Assembly (NCBI GenBank): GCA_048268845.1
Contig: JBLWUQ010000004.1
Span: 62,001-126,000 of the forward strand
Source: Muriiphilus sp048268845
GTDB taxonomy: Bacteria; Pseudomonadota; Alphaproteobacteria; Rhodobacterales; Rhodobacteraceae
DNA length: 64,000 nt
Direction of reading: 5' to 3'
The position numbers were made by a program, and so were the translations under genes. A model generated the notes under the pieces. That model ran no database searches, was not told where the DNA came from, and saw only the letters and a list, made by a program, of their open reading frames with translations. Shown piece by piece: positions 22,991 to 31,958 of this stretch. Within the stretch, counting starts at the first letter, position 1, and every line of letters begins with the position of its first letter.

Positions 22991-23866
22991 ATGCTTACGC
23001 GTAAGGTCAGCTCCGTCTGGCAACACGTCCGATACCTTCCGTTATGGTCCGCACTTGTGATCTCGCGGTGGCGCGCATTCGATATGCGGTCGCGTGCTCT
23101 CGGCGCGGCCGTCGGCGCGGTGTTGCGCAGGTTTCCCCCGGCAAGACGCCGGTTCGACCGGGAATTCCGACGCGTGTTCCCCGACATGCCCCGCGACGAA
23201 CGGATGGTCGTTTGCCGTGAGATGGGCCGCAACATGGGCCAGACCCTGTTCGAGATCTACCACAACGCCGAGTTTCAGACCCGCCTCGACAAGTTCACGG
23301 TTTCCGGGCCGGGCCTTGCAGCATTGGACGAGGCCCGCCTGGCGGGGAAAGGGGCAATCATCGTTTCCGGCCATTTCGGGCAATGGGAGGCCGTGCGCGC
23401 CGTGCTCAAGTCGCGCGGTATGGAAACCGGCGCGGTCTACCGGCCGCAAACCAACCGGCACTATCAGCGCCGGTTGCTGGCGGGGATCGAAGCCGGTGGC
23501 CAGCCGATCCTGGCTACGGGGCACAGCGGCACGAAGGCATTGGTGCGCCACCTGCGCGCCGGCGGCTTCATCGCGATCCTGCTGGACGAGAAGTATCCCG
23601 AGGGCGAGTCGCTGCCCTTTCTCGGACTTCCGGCCCTGACGTCCTTGTCCGCGGCCCAGCTTGCATTGAAATACGACCTGCCGATGGTTCCCGCCTACGG
23701 AACCCGCACCGGCGATGGATGCGAGTTTTCGGTGGAGTTCGAACTTCCCATCCCGCACACCGACGCGATCACGATGACGCAGGCATTCAACGACAGCTTG
23801 TCGGCGCGCATTCTCGGGCGGCCCGATCAGTGGTATTGGATGCTGCGGCGCTGGAAAGCGAGCTGA
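22991..23866 (+). CDS. LpxL/HtrB-type lysophospholipid (lipid A) acyltransferase
   Basis: A 291-residue membrane-associated acyltransferase. The catalytic HX4E motif is SGHFGQWEAV, followed by YRPQTNRHYQRRL, a GGFIAILLDEKYPEGESLPFLG segment in two parts, and the C-terminal PDQWYWMLRRWK typical of lauroyl acyltransferases. It should add a secondary acyl chain to lipid A or act on an ornithine/lyso lipid. The ATG at 22991 was preferred; an earlier ATG at 22847 overlaps fliG but adds 48 residues unlike the family. A TATATA box lies just before the start. Confidence 0.87.
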   Translation: MLTRKVSSVWQHVRYLPLWSALVISRWRAFDMRSRALGAAVGAVLRRFPPARRRFDREFRRVFPDMPRDERMVVCREMGRNMGQTLFEIYHNAEFQTRLDKFTVSGPGLAALDEARLAGKGAIIVSGHFGQWEAVRAVLKSRGMETGAVYRPQTNRHYQRRLLAGIEAGGQPILATGHSGTKALVRHLRAGGFIAILLDEKYPEGESLPFLGLPALTSLSAAQLALKYDLPMVPAYGTRTGDGCEFSVEFELPIPHTDAITMTQAFNDSLSARILGRPDQWYWMLRRWKAS

Positions 23867-23901
23867 CTGCGATCGCGACGCTGGCCCCAACGCACGAAAA
23901 A

Positions 23902-23918
23902 TGCGCGCCGCAGGCGCA
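23902..23918. terminator. Possible bidirectional terminator
   Basis: TGCGC and GCGCA arms flank a seven-base loop between two convergent genes, with an A run on the left and TTGTT on the right. A short stem, so only a weak candidate. Confidence 0.3.
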
Positions 23919-23925
23919 CATTGTT

Positions 23926-24462
23926 CTACCGCGCTTCGGCGGTCGCAATCGCGGGGCGGATGATGTTCTCAAGGATGCTCGCGGTGATCGGCCCGGCGAA
24001 GCGCTTGATCACCGTGCCGTCGCCCGCGATCACGAAGGTCTCGGGCACGCCGTAAAGCCCCCAGTCAAGCCCGGTGCGCCCCGCCGGATCGGCAGCAAGC
24101 CGGGCGTAGGGATTTCCCAATTCGTCGAGGAAATCCAGCGCGTTACCCGGCTCGTCCTTGTAGTTGATGCCGAAGATCTCGATCCCCTCGGTGGCCATTT
24201 CCACCAGTTGCGGGTGCTCGGCCCGGCACGGCCCGCACCAGCTTGCCCAAAAATTCACCAGCACCACCTTGCCCGAGGCCAGGTCTTCGCGGGTGAAGGG
24301 TGCGCCGCCGTTCAGCTCCGTCAACGTCAGTTGCGGCACCGGCCCGCCTTCGCGGGTCGAGGGCAGCGCGTTCGGGTCGTCGCGCCCCATGCCCCAGAGA
24401 AACAGCACCGCGAGCGCGGCAAAGATCAGCGGCGGCAGGACCATCATCGGCTTGAGTGACAT
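23926..24462 (-). CDS. ccmG: Thiol:disulfide interchange protein CcmG/DsbE
   Basis: A 178-residue periplasmic thioredoxin with an N-terminal membrane anchor (residues about 6-24). The active site is NFWASWCGPCRAEHP; the cis-proline loop is GVPETFVIAGDG. It reduces apocytochrome c or its partners before heme attachment. It follows ccmD by one base in the same operon and is the last of the visible ccm genes. Confidence 0.96.
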   Translation of the reverse strand: MSLKPMMVLPPLIFAALAVLFLWGMGRDDPNALPSTREGGPVPQLTLTELNGGAPFTREDLASGKVVLVNFWASWCGPCRAEHPQLVEMATEGIEIFGINYKDEPGNALDFLDELGNPYARLAADPAGRTGLDWGLYGVPETFVIAGDGTVIKRFAGPITASILENIIRPAIATAEAR

Positions 24463-24463
24463 G

Positions 24464-24622
24464 CTACTTGCCCTTCCTCGCTTGCCGCGCCTCGGCGGCG
24501 TCGAGCGCGCGCCGTGCTGCGACCGACTGGCGCCAGCTCAGCGCCACCAGCGCCACCACCAGCAGGATCGAGACCCCCCAGGCCGACAGCACCGCCTCGG
24601 CGTATTTCCCCAGATCAGGCAT
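24464..24622 (-). CDS. ccmD: Heme exporter protein CcmD
   Basis: A 52-residue single-helix protein starting MPDLGKYAEAVLSAWGVSIL with a helix through VVALVALSW and a basic, Ala-rich tail ending ARQARKGK. Its size, N-terminal tyrosine motif and position between ccmC and ccmG fit CcmD, which releases holo-CcmE from the CcmABC complex. The ATG at 24622 overlaps the ccmC end by eight bases. Confidence 0.9.
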   Translation of the reverse strand: MPDLGKYAEAVLSAWGVSILLVVALVALSWRQSVAARRALDAAEARQARKGK

Positions 24623-25391
24623 CGGCCATCCTTTCGCGCAGTTCAAGCGCGTGCAGCCGGCGCTTGCGCACTTCGGTTCGGGTGCGGATGAACACCAGCA
24701 TCACGAACAGCGCCACGATCCCGACCAGCGTCAGAACCAGCGGCTGCCAATAGACGTCCGCGACGTTCTCCTCGGCATCGAGCGACAGCGACGCGCCCTG
24801 ATGCAGCCCCTGGTTCCAGAAATTGACCGCATAGCGGCTGAGCACGGCAAAGACCGAGCCGACGATCGCCAGCACCGAGGTCAGGTCGGCGGCGGTGTCC
24901 GGGTCGTCGATCGCCGCCCAGAGCGCCATGTAGCCGAGATAAAACAGGAACAGGATCAGGAACGAGGTCAGGCGCGGATCCCACGCCCACCAGGTGCCCC
25001 ACATCGGCTGGCCCCAGATCGCGCCCGTGAGCAGCGCGATCACGGTGAAGACCACGCCCACCGGTGCTGCCGCCTTTGCCGCCAGCGCGCCCACATGATG
25101 GCGGCGCACCAGCCAGATCAGCGAGGCCACCAGCATCATCGCCCAGGCATTGATCGCCATCATCGCGGCGGGCACATGCACATAGATGATCTTGACCGAC
25201 GAGCCGAACTTGTCCGCCTCGGGCGTGAAAAAGAACCCCCAGATCAGGCCGGGAATCAGCGTCACCAGCGTCAGGCCCACCACCCAGGGCAGCGCCTTGC
25301 CGGTCAGGTGCATGAACTTCACCGGATTGGCCCATTCCCAGAGCCAGTTCCAGGCGTCGCGCGATTGCTTGGTGCGTTGCATCTTGGTCAT
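24615..25391 (-). CDS. ccmC: Heme exporter protein CcmC
   Basis: A 258-residue protein with six membrane helices. The tryptophan-rich heme-handling motif is WGTWWAWDPRLTSFLILF, flanked by histidines in VHVPAAMM and NFWNQGLHQGASL. It loads heme onto CcmE in the periplasm during c-type cytochrome maturation. The ATG at 25391 begins MTKMQRTKQSRDAW. It lies 51 bases after ccmB. Confidence 0.97.
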   Translation of the reverse strand: MTKMQRTKQSRDAWNWLWEWANPVKFMHLTGKALPWVVGLTLVTLIPGLIWGFFFTPEADKFGSSVKIIYVHVPAAMMAINAWAMMLVASLIWLVRRHHVGALAAKAAAPVGVVFTVIALLTGAIWGQPMWGTWWAWDPRLTSFLILFLFYLGYMALWAAIDDPDTAADLTSVLAIVGSVFAVLSRYAVNFWNQGLHQGASLSLDAEENVADVYWQPLVLTLVGIVALFVMLVFIRTRTEVRKRRLHALELRERMADA

Positions 25392-25442
25392 GCGGATTGT
25401 CTATGCACGGTCGCGCCTTTGGGCAAGGGTGCCGGGGTCAAA

Positions 25443-26099
25443 TCAGCGTATGTTGATGCGTATTGCCGCAGCCGCGGCGAAAGGCAGAAGCGCGATGACC
25501 CCTGCGGTGATCCCCGCCAGCATCAGGATCGGCGTCGTCACCGCCATGCCGGCCGCGCCCCGCGTCGCGGCCTCGGCGCCGAAGATCAGCGTCGGCACAT
25601 AGAGCGGCAGGACCAGCAGGCTGAGCAGCAGCCCGCCGCGTTTCAGCCCGACCGTCAGCGCAGCCCCGAACGCCCCGATCATGCTGAGTGCGGGCGTGCC
25701 GATCAGGAGCGTGACGAAAATCCACCAATGCCCCGGCGCCTGCATGTTCATCAGGATGCCGAAAACCGGTGCTGCCAGCGTCAGCGGCAACCCCGTGGTC
25801 AGCCAATGCGCCAGCGCCTTGACCACCACCGCGCCCTCCATCGGCAAGGGCGCGCTCGCCAGCAGGTCGAGCGAGCCGTCCTCGAAATCGAGCTGGAAGA
25901 TCCGGTCGAGCGACAAGAGGCACGCCAGCAGCGCGCCGACCCAGAGGATGCCAGGCGCGATGCGCGCCAGGGTCTCGCCCTCGGGGCCGACTGCGAAGGG
26001 GACCAGCACGGTGACGATCAGGAAGAACGCCAGCCCCAGCCCGAACCCGCCCCCGGCGCGCACCGCCAGCCGCAAATCGCGGACCAGAAGCGCGATCAC
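25443..26099 (-). CDS. ccmB: Heme exporter protein CcmB
   Basis: A 218-residue, six-helix permease subunit that pairs with the ATPase CcmA. Family marks include LLVRDLRLAVRAGGG at the N-terminus and the FEDGSLDLLASAPLPMEG segment after the second helix, plus LPLYVPTLIFGA. It starts with GTG at 26099, overlapping the ccmA stop as GTGA. The complex powers release of heme-loaded CcmE rather than simple heme export. Confidence 0.96.
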   Translation of the reverse strand: MIALLVRDLRLAVRAGGGFGLGLAFFLIVTVLVPFAVGPEGETLARIAPGILWVGALLACLLSLDRIFQLDFEDGSLDLLASAPLPMEGAVVVKALAHWLTTGLPLTLAAPVFGILMNMQAPGHWWIFVTLLIGTPALSMIGAFGAALTVGLKRGGLLLSLLVLPLYVPTLIFGAEAATRGAAGMAVTTPILMLAGITAGVIALLPFAAAAAIRINIR

Positions 26100-26722
26100 G
26101 TGAAGGCCTCGTCGAAAGCCGTCGCGATGCGTGACGGATGGTCGGGATCGGCGCGAAACGGCGTGACGTCGAGGGTTTCGGCGGCAAGGCCAAGGTCGAT
26201 ATGGGTGGCGATCAGCGCAGCACCGCCGCCCGCCACATGCCTGCCCACCGCGTCGGCAAAGAGGCCGACCGACGCCTGATCGAGCGACACGGTCGGCTCA
26301 TCCAGGAGCCAGATCGGCCGACCGGTGACCAGCATCCGCGCCAGCCCAAGCCTTCGTTTCTGCCCGGCCGACAGGCTGTGCGCGGCGCGGTTGCGCAGGC
26401 CCTTGAGGTTGAAGTCCGCCAGCGCCGGTTCGATGTCGCTGGTGCCATAGACCTTGGCCCAGAATTGCAGGTTCTCCGCCACGCTCAGCGTCGCCTTCAG
26501 CCCGTCGGCATGGGCGCCGTAAGCTATCGTCTCGGGCGGCAGGCTGATCGTGCCCGCCAGCGGCGGCTGCAACCCCGCCAGCGTGCGCAAAAGCGTCGTC
26601 TTGCCCGAGCCGTTGGGCCCGCGCAGGATCAGGATCGCTCCGGCCTTCAGCGTGAAGGACATCCGCTCCAGCACCGGCATCCCGCCGCGCGCCACACTCA
26701 GGCCCTCGACCGCAAGCTCCAT
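26096..26722 (-). CDS. ccmA: Heme exporter ATP-binding protein CcmA
   Basis: A 208-residue ABC ATPase. Walker A is RGPNGSGKTTLLRTLAG, the signature is HSLSAGQKRRLGLAR, and Walker B is PIWLLDEPTVSLD. First ccm gene in this block; its end overlaps ccmB by four bases. The Mth938-like gene stops just six bases upstream, so the ccm genes may be co-transcribed with it and possibly with sec genes. Confidence 0.97.
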   Translation of the reverse strand: MELAVEGLSVARGGMPVLERMSFTLKAGAILILRGPNGSGKTTLLRTLAGLQPPLAGTISLPPETIAYGAHADGLKATLSVAENLQFWAKVYGTSDIEPALADFNLKGLRNRAAHSLSAGQKRRLGLARMLVTGRPIWLLDEPTVSLDQASVGLFADAVGRHVAGGGAALIATHIDLGLAAETLDVTPFRADPDHPSRIATAFDEAFT

Positions 26723-26727
26723 GCCGC

Positions 26728-27081
26728 TCAGACCGGCAGCGCGGCCAGCGCCACGCGCCGGCCCTCGGCCAGAAGGACGTTGAAGGTGCGGCAGGCGGCG
26801 GGGCTCGCCATCGGCTCGATCCCCATGCCGGTGGCCTCGATCGCCTCGCGCAAGTCGCGCGACGGCAGCGTGATCGCCGCACCGGTTCCAAGGAGAACGA
26901 CGTCGATCTCGCCCGCCAGCGCCAGCAGTGCTGCGACGTCAGCCAATCCGCCCCAACTGCGCGTCGAGGTCGAGGTGATCAGCATCGCACCCTCGATCAC
27001 CTGGCCCGCGACCCGGAAAAAGCCGGGGCCATAGCCATCGACCGGCCTTGCGTCGTGATATGTGATCTCGGTCAGTTGCAT
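26728..27081 (-). CDS. Mth938-like domain protein (NDUFAF3/DUF498 family)
   Basis: A 117-residue single-domain protein: GPGFFRVAGQVIEGAMLI, then DVVLLGTGAAITLPSRDLREA and the ending EATGMGIEPMASPAACRTFN with VLLAEGRRVALAALP. This matches the Mth938-like fold whose mitochondrial member NDUFAF3 is a complex I assembly factor. It sits between secF and ccmA. In many Alphaproteobacteria this gene follows secF. Cytoplasmic; biochemical role not known. Confidence 0.88.
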   Translation of the reverse strand: MQLTEITYHDARPVDGYGPGFFRVAGQVIEGAMLITSTSTRSWGGLADVAALLALAGEIDVVLLGTGAAITLPSRDLREAIEATGMGIEPMASPAACRTFNVLLAEGRRVALAALPV

Positions 27082-27133
27082 GGCGTCTTGCTAGCGCCAA
27101 ATGGCGGCGAAGGAAAGCGCCCCGGCAGGCGCC

Positions 27134-28102
27134 TCAGGCGTCGACATCCGCGAATTGTGTGCCGGCCTCGCCATCGGGTTTGGTCCAGTCGCGCTTGACC
27201 CCCAGCCGCAAAAGCAGCGCCGAGGCGATGAAGACCGACGAATAGGTGCCGATGAAGATGCCGAAGATCATCGCGAAGACAAAGCCCCGGATCACGTCGC
27301 CGCCCAGCACCAGCAGCGCGAACAGCGCCACCAGCGTGGTCAGCGAGGTCATCACGGTGCGGCTCATGGTTTCGTTGATCGACAGGTTCAACACGTCCTT
27401 GAGGCTCATCACCTTGTAGCGGCGCAGGTTCTCGCGCACCCGGTCATAGACGATCACGGTGTCGTTCAGCGAATAGCCCACGATGGTCAGAAGCGCTGCG
27501 ATGATCGCCAGATCGAACTTGATCTGGAACACCGCGAAGACGCCGATGGTGATCATCACGTCATGCATCAGCGAGACGACGGCACCGACCGAGAACTGCC
27601 ATTCGAACCGCAGCCAGATGTAGATCAGCACCGCCAGCATCGCCGCCACCACCGACCAGATCGCGGTCATCACCAGCTCGCCCGACACCTTCGGCCCGAC
27701 GCTTTCGACCGAGGGAAAGGTGATGCCGGGGTCGATCTGCTGCAGCGCCGCTTCGAGTGCGGCGATGGTCTCGGGCTGGACGCTCTCGGCGTCGCCCTGG
27801 GCCTCGATGCGCACCATGGCGACGTGCTGGTCGGCGGCGAAACTGGGGTCGAACACCTCGGTGATCGACACGTCGCCCAGCCCCAGCGGCGCGATCGCGT
27901 CACGGTAGGTGCCGACATCGACCGCCACCGTGCTCTCGGTGCGGATCGTGGTGCCGCCGCGAAAGTCGATGCCGAAGTTCAGGCCCATGACGAAGAAGGC
28001 GATGACCGAGGCCACGACCAGCACGCCGGACAGGCCCACGGTGATCGGCAACCGGCCGAAGAAATCCCAGGATGTATTGTCGGGAACGAGTTTCAGGCGC
28101 AT
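27134..28102 (-). CDS. secF: Protein translocase subunit SecF
   Basis: A 322-residue six-helix protein of the SecDF complex, which uses the proton gradient to pull proteins out on the periplasmic side. Motifs: LNFGIDFRGGT near the first helix, then GYSLNDTVIVYDRVREN and the final helices with GDVIRGFVFAMIFGIFIGTYSS. The ATG at 28102 lies 15 bases after secD. Confidence 0.97.
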   Translation of the reverse strand: MRLKLVPDNTSWDFFGRLPITVGLSGVLVVASVIAFFVMGLNFGIDFRGGTTIRTESTVAVDVGTYRDAIAPLGLGDVSITEVFDPSFAADQHVAMVRIEAQGDAESVQPETIAALEAALQQIDPGITFPSVESVGPKVSGELVMTAIWSVVAAMLAVLIYIWLRFEWQFSVGAVVSLMHDVMITIGVFAVFQIKFDLAIIAALLTIVGYSLNDTVIVYDRVRENLRRYKVMSLKDVLNLSINETMSRTVMTSLTTLVALFALLVLGGDVIRGFVFAMIFGIFIGTYSSVFIASALLLRLGVKRDWTKPDGEAGTQFADVDA

Positions 28103-28117
28103 GTCGGTCCGGCCTTC

Positions 28118-29779
28118 CTAAACTTCGATTGTCTTGGGGCGGCGGCGCTCGAACCAGATCACGATCATCAGCCGCGTCACGTAGATCGCGGCAAAGACGG
28201 AGGTGATGATGCCCAGCGCCAGCGTGACGGCAAAGCCCTTCACCGGCCCCGACCCCATGATGAACAGGATGACGGCGGTGATGAAGGTGGTGAGATTGGC
28301 GTCGATGATCGCCGACAGGGCCTTTTCATAGCCCAGGTCGATGGCCCGCGCCGGGCCACGCCCTGCCCTGATTTCCTCGCGGATACGCTCGAACACCAGC
28401 ACGTTGGCGTCGACCGCCATGCCGATGGTCAACACGATCCCGGCGATGCCGGGCAGCGTCAGCGTGGCGCCGATGGCCGACAGCAGTCCGAAGATCATGC
28501 CGACGTTCAGGATCAGCGCGACGTTCGCCACGATCCCGAACCAGCCATAGCTCAGCGTCATGAACACGAGCACGGCGGCAAAGGCGACCATCGAGGCGAT
28601 CTTGCCGGCGTCAATGCTGTCCTGCCCAAGCTGCGGCCCGATGGTGCGCTCCTCGAGAAACGTCATCTCGGCCGGCAAGGCACCCGCGCGCAGGAGAACG
28701 GCCAGGTTTGTCGAGTCCTCGACGGTGAAATTGCCGGTGATGATGCCCGAGCCGCCGGGGATGTGTTCGTTGATCCGGGGCGCCGAGATCACCTCGTGAT
28801 CGAGCACGATGGCGAAGGGGCTGCCCACGTTCTCGGCGGTGTAGTCGCCGAACTTGCGCGCCCCGGCCGGGTCAAAGCGGAAGCTGACCGCCGGGCGGCC
28901 GTTCTGGTCGAAGGTGGGCTGGGCGTCGACCAGATCTTCACCGGTCACGACCGGGGTCTGTTCGAGCACGTAGAAGATGCCCTCCTCGTCCATCGACGGA
29001 TATACCACGTTGCGCGCGCCCGGCGTGACGTTGCCGTCGCCGGTGCGGCTGACGACCGGATTGAAGGTCAGCTGCGCGGTGGTGCCGATCAGCGCCTTGA
29101 GTTCTTCGGCCGAGCCAAGCCCCGGCACCTGGATCAGGATGCGCCGCTCGCCCTGACGCTGGATCGTCGGCTCGCGGGTGCCGACCTCGTCGACCCGGCG
29201 GCGGATGATCTCGAGCGATTGCTGGATGGTGCGGTCGTCGGTGGCGGTCTTTTCGGCCTCCGACAGCGTGATGATGATGGTGCGGTCCTGCCCCGCGACC
29301 TCGATGTTCTTCGAGCCGACGCCGGTCAGGGTGGCGACCGGCTGGGCCAGCGCGCGCACGACATCGAGCGCGCGGGCCATGCCGTCGGCGTTCTCGATCG
29401 ACACCCGAAGCTCGCCCTTCGGCCCGTTCTGGCGGCGGATCGCGCCGACCGCGTCACGCTCGTCGCGCAGCGCGTCGCGCACATCGGGCCAGAGCGCATC
29501 CATGCGCGCGGCATAGACGTCCTCGACCTGAACTTCGGCCAGCAGATGCGCGCCGCCGCGCAGATCGAGCCCGAGATTGACCAGGCTCGACGGCAGCCAG
29601 TCCGGCCAGGCCGAGCGGTCGGCCTCGCGTTCGGCGGTCGAGCCGCTGGCCTCGATCGCGGCGACGGCGTCGTTGTGCAACTCGACCCGCGGATAGAACA
29701 GGTTCGGCATCGCATAGGCGAGGCCGAGCACGACCAGCCCGATCACGACGACGCGTCTCCAGGTGGGAAAATTGAGCAT
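28118..29779 (-). CDS. secD: Protein translocase subunit SecD
   Basis: A 553-residue RND-like protein with one N-terminal helix, a large periplasmic region, and five C-terminal helices. Motifs: LGLDLRGGAHLLAEV, the P1-domain YPSMDEEGIFYVLEQTPV region, and GMAVDANVLVFERIREEIR in the membrane part with the conserved aspartate. It is separated from yajC by 34 bases and from secF by 15, giving the standard yajC-secD-secF operon. Confidence 0.98.
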   Translation of the reverse strand: MLNFPTWRRVVVIGLVVLGLAYAMPNLFYPRVELHNDAVAAIEASGSTAEREADRSAWPDWLPSSLVNLGLDLRGGAHLLAEVQVEDVYAARMDALWPDVRDALRDERDAVGAIRRQNGPKGELRVSIENADGMARALDVVRALAQPVATLTGVGSKNIEVAGQDRTIIITLSEAEKTATDDRTIQQSLEIIRRRVDEVGTREPTIQRQGERRILIQVPGLGSAEELKALIGTTAQLTFNPVVSRTGDGNVTPGARNVVYPSMDEEGIFYVLEQTPVVTGEDLVDAQPTFDQNGRPAVSFRFDPAGARKFGDYTAENVGSPFAIVLDHEVISAPRINEHIPGGSGIITGNFTVEDSTNLAVLLRAGALPAEMTFLEERTIGPQLGQDSIDAGKIASMVAFAAVLVFMTLSYGWFGIVANVALILNVGMIFGLLSAIGATLTLPGIAGIVLTIGMAVDANVLVFERIREEIRAGRGPARAIDLGYEKALSAIIDANLTTFITAVILFIMGSGPVKGFAVTLALGIITSVFAAIYVTRLMIVIWFERRRPKTIEV

Positions 29780-29813
29780 CGCAGGCGGCCCCGTTGGTTG
29801 TGGAAGGTGGGGC

Positions 29814-30143
29814 TCAGCCCTCGGCGGGTTCGGTCTTGGAGATCACCTGGAGGATCGAGGCGCGGGTCACGCGGACCTTGACGCCATCGGCAATCTCGAT
29901 CTCGACCTCGCCATCGTCCTTGACCTTGGCGACCTTGCCCAGAATTCCGCCCTGCGTGACCACCTGATCACCCCGACGCAACGATTCGCGCATCTTCTGA
30001 TCATCCTTCGCCTTTTTCTGCTGCGGGCGGATCAGGAAGAAATACATGATGCCGAAGACCAGCACCATCGGGATCAGCATCGAGTTCAGAAGCCCCCCCG
30101 CCGGGGCACCTGCGGCCTGCGCGAAAGCTGGCGAAACGAACAT
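29814..30143 (-). CDS. yajC: Preprotein translocase subunit YajC
   Basis: A 109-residue protein with a single membrane helix (about residues 20-38) and a small cytoplasmic domain. The family motif follows the helix: FFLIRPQQKKAKDDQKMRES and LRRGDQVVTQGGILGKV. It associates with SecDF and YidC. The ATG at 30143 is the first gene of the operon and has a plausible promoter at 30199-30227. Confidence 0.96.
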   Translation of the reverse strand: MFVSPAFAQAAGAPAGGLLNSMLIPMVLVFGIMYFFLIRPQQKKAKDDQKMRESLRRGDQVVTQGGILGKVAKVKDDGEVEIEIADGVKVRVTRASILQVISKTEPAEG

Positions 30144-30198
30144 ATGGAATTCCTTGTGTCAGATGGGGCCGCGGCCCCCCTTGGGCTGGCGCGCACCC

Positions 30199-30227
30199 TA
30201 TATGGGGGGCTCGGGGTTGGCAAGCAA
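30199..30227 (-). promoter_or_regulatory. Possible promoter of yajC-secD-secF
   Basis: Minus strand TTGCTT (30227-30222), 17 bases, CATATA (30204-30199). The leader would be about 50 bases. Consensus evidence only. Confidence 0.33.
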
Positions 30228-30273
30228 CCGGGCGGCGTGTTTGATGCGGGAAGTTTTGGGGGGGTGGGGATGG

Positions 30274-31851
30274 ATGATTGACTGGTTGAACGAGGTGACA
30301 TCCTCGGGCGTGTTTCGGGCGCTGGGGCTTTTTGCGCTGGCGTTTCTTGTGCTTCTGTTCATCCTCGGGCAGGTGAAGCCCGGCAAGGCCGAGCCGACTT
30401 CGCCCGAACAAAAGCCGTGGATGCACAGGCTTGGCATCGCCGGCTGGGTTCTGATCCCGCTTTTCGCAGTCCTGTTCGTCGCCTCGCTGATCCAGATCGC
30501 GGTCATGTGGAGCCACCCACCGGCCAGCACCGACGCCCTCGCGCTTCGCGTCCACTACCTCGCCATCGTCGGTTTCATTGGCGTGCTGGGTGGCATCCTT
30601 GCCGCCCTTGCGGCCTATATCCGAATCTTCACCACAGAACGCCAGACCACCGCGCAGGAACAGGGGCTGATCACCGACCGGATCAACAAGGCGGTAGAGA
30701 ACCTAGGGGCGACGCGGACAGTGAAGCGCCAGCGCCGCAGGAAAACGGGTGCACTTGCCTATGCGCCGGGCGAGGCCGGTGAACCTGACTATTCTCAGCC
30801 GATCTTCGAGGAAGTCACTGAACCCAACCTCGAAGTCCGCATCGGCGGAATCTACGCGCTGGAACGCATCGCGCGGGATAATCTGGACTACCACATCCAG
30901 ATCATGGAAATCCTGACCGCCTATGTGCGGGAGAACGCCAAGGCCACAGACGCCGAGGATTTCCCAGAACCAGATTGGGAGCCGCTACCCGTCAATCCCT
31001 CACAGGCTGAAATCGATGCCCACAAGGCTGCGAGCATCGAACGCTTCGGCGGACAGTATTTCGAAGATCACTCAGTGGCCTTTTTTCACACAAAGGCAAA
31101 GAAATGGGCAAATGAGCTCACAATCAAATCAGATATACAAGCCGCGCTTTCTGTCATTGGCCGCCGTTCGCCTCGGCAGATTGCGCAGGAAAAGGCCGAC
31201 ACCCGTCAACGCAAAGAAGGATATCAGCTCGACCTGCGTAAAACCAATCTCCAGGGCGCCGATATCTCCGATCAGGAGTTTTCTGGAGCCAAACTACAAG
31301 GGGCGAGGCTAGAGGGCGCCCAAATGCACGGCACCCGTTTAGCTGAGACAAACCTCATTGAGGCCAGGCTGGAGGGGGCCAGTCTCTCTGGGGCGAGAAT
31401 GGAGGGGGCACATCTCTCCAACGCTCGTTTGGAAGGTGCGTATCTCTTTGGTGCACGACTAGACGGTGCCAATCTGAGCCGGGCGCGTTTGAACGCCGCA
31501 TACCTCTTTGGCGCAAGAATGAAGCGTGTAGACCTCAGGAAGGCACAGTTGGAAAGAGCTGATCTCCGACAAGTTCGATTGGGAGGGGCCGACTTGAGCG
31601 GTTCGGGATTTCTCGGAACAGACGATATCGGGGCGCGGATGGTAGGGGCAGACCTCAAAGGCGCAGCACTGAAATCCACGGATCTCACGGACGTTCAGAT
31701 CTCCGCCGAACAGGTCAGATCAACGTTCGGTGACGCCTCGGTGATCCTGCCCGACACTCTCCCCCGCCCGATCCATTGGCCGGACGTCGATTTCCATGAC
31801 AGCGAGTTCCTCGAAGAATGGAACCGCTGGCGCTTCGACCCCGACAACTAG
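30274..31851 (+). CDS. Membrane-anchored pentapeptide-repeat protein
   Basis: A 525-residue protein. Two hydrophobic helices near residues 10-30 and 45-66, and a third near 86-112, anchor it; a soluble middle domain follows, and from about residue 310 there is a long run of A(D/N)LxX pentapeptides (for example LQGADISDQEFSGAKLQGAR and LEGAYLFGARLDGANL). About 30 such units should form a right-handed beta helix. The repeat region is less GC-rich than its neighbours. The start at 30274 gives the shortest protein that keeps the membrane segments. It sits alone between yajC and serS; no function is known. Related proteins act as scaffolds or DNA mimics, but nothing here indicates which. Confidence 0.8.
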   Translation: MIDWLNEVTSSGVFRALGLFALAFLVLLFILGQVKPGKAEPTSPEQKPWMHRLGIAGWVLIPLFAVLFVASLIQIAVMWSHPPASTDALALRVHYLAIVGFIGVLGGILAALAAYIRIFTTERQTTAQEQGLITDRINKAVENLGATRTVKRQRRRKTGALAYAPGEAGEPDYSQPIFEEVTEPNLEVRIGGIYALERIARDNLDYHIQIMEILTAYVRENAKATDAEDFPEPDWEPLPVNPSQAEIDAHKAASIERFGGQYFEDHSVAFFHTKAKKWANELTIKSDIQAALSVIGRRSPRQIAQEKADTRQRKEGYQLDLRKTNLQGADISDQEFSGAKLQGARLEGAQMHGTRLAETNLIEARLEGASLSGARMEGAHLSNARLEGAYLFGARLDGANLSRARLNAAYLFGARMKRVDLRKAQLERADLRQVRLGGADLSGSGFLGTDDIGARMVGADLKGAALKSTDLTDVQISAEQVRSTFGDASVILPDTLPRPIHWPDVDFHDSEFLEEWNRWRFDPDN

Positions 31852-31958
31852 GTCCGCACACGAGACCGCGACTGACCGCGCGCCCGGCCATTTCAACCTT
31901 TCCCCGCGCGGCACTTTGCGGCATATCTCGGGCCGCAATTCAGCCCAAGGACAGCGCC

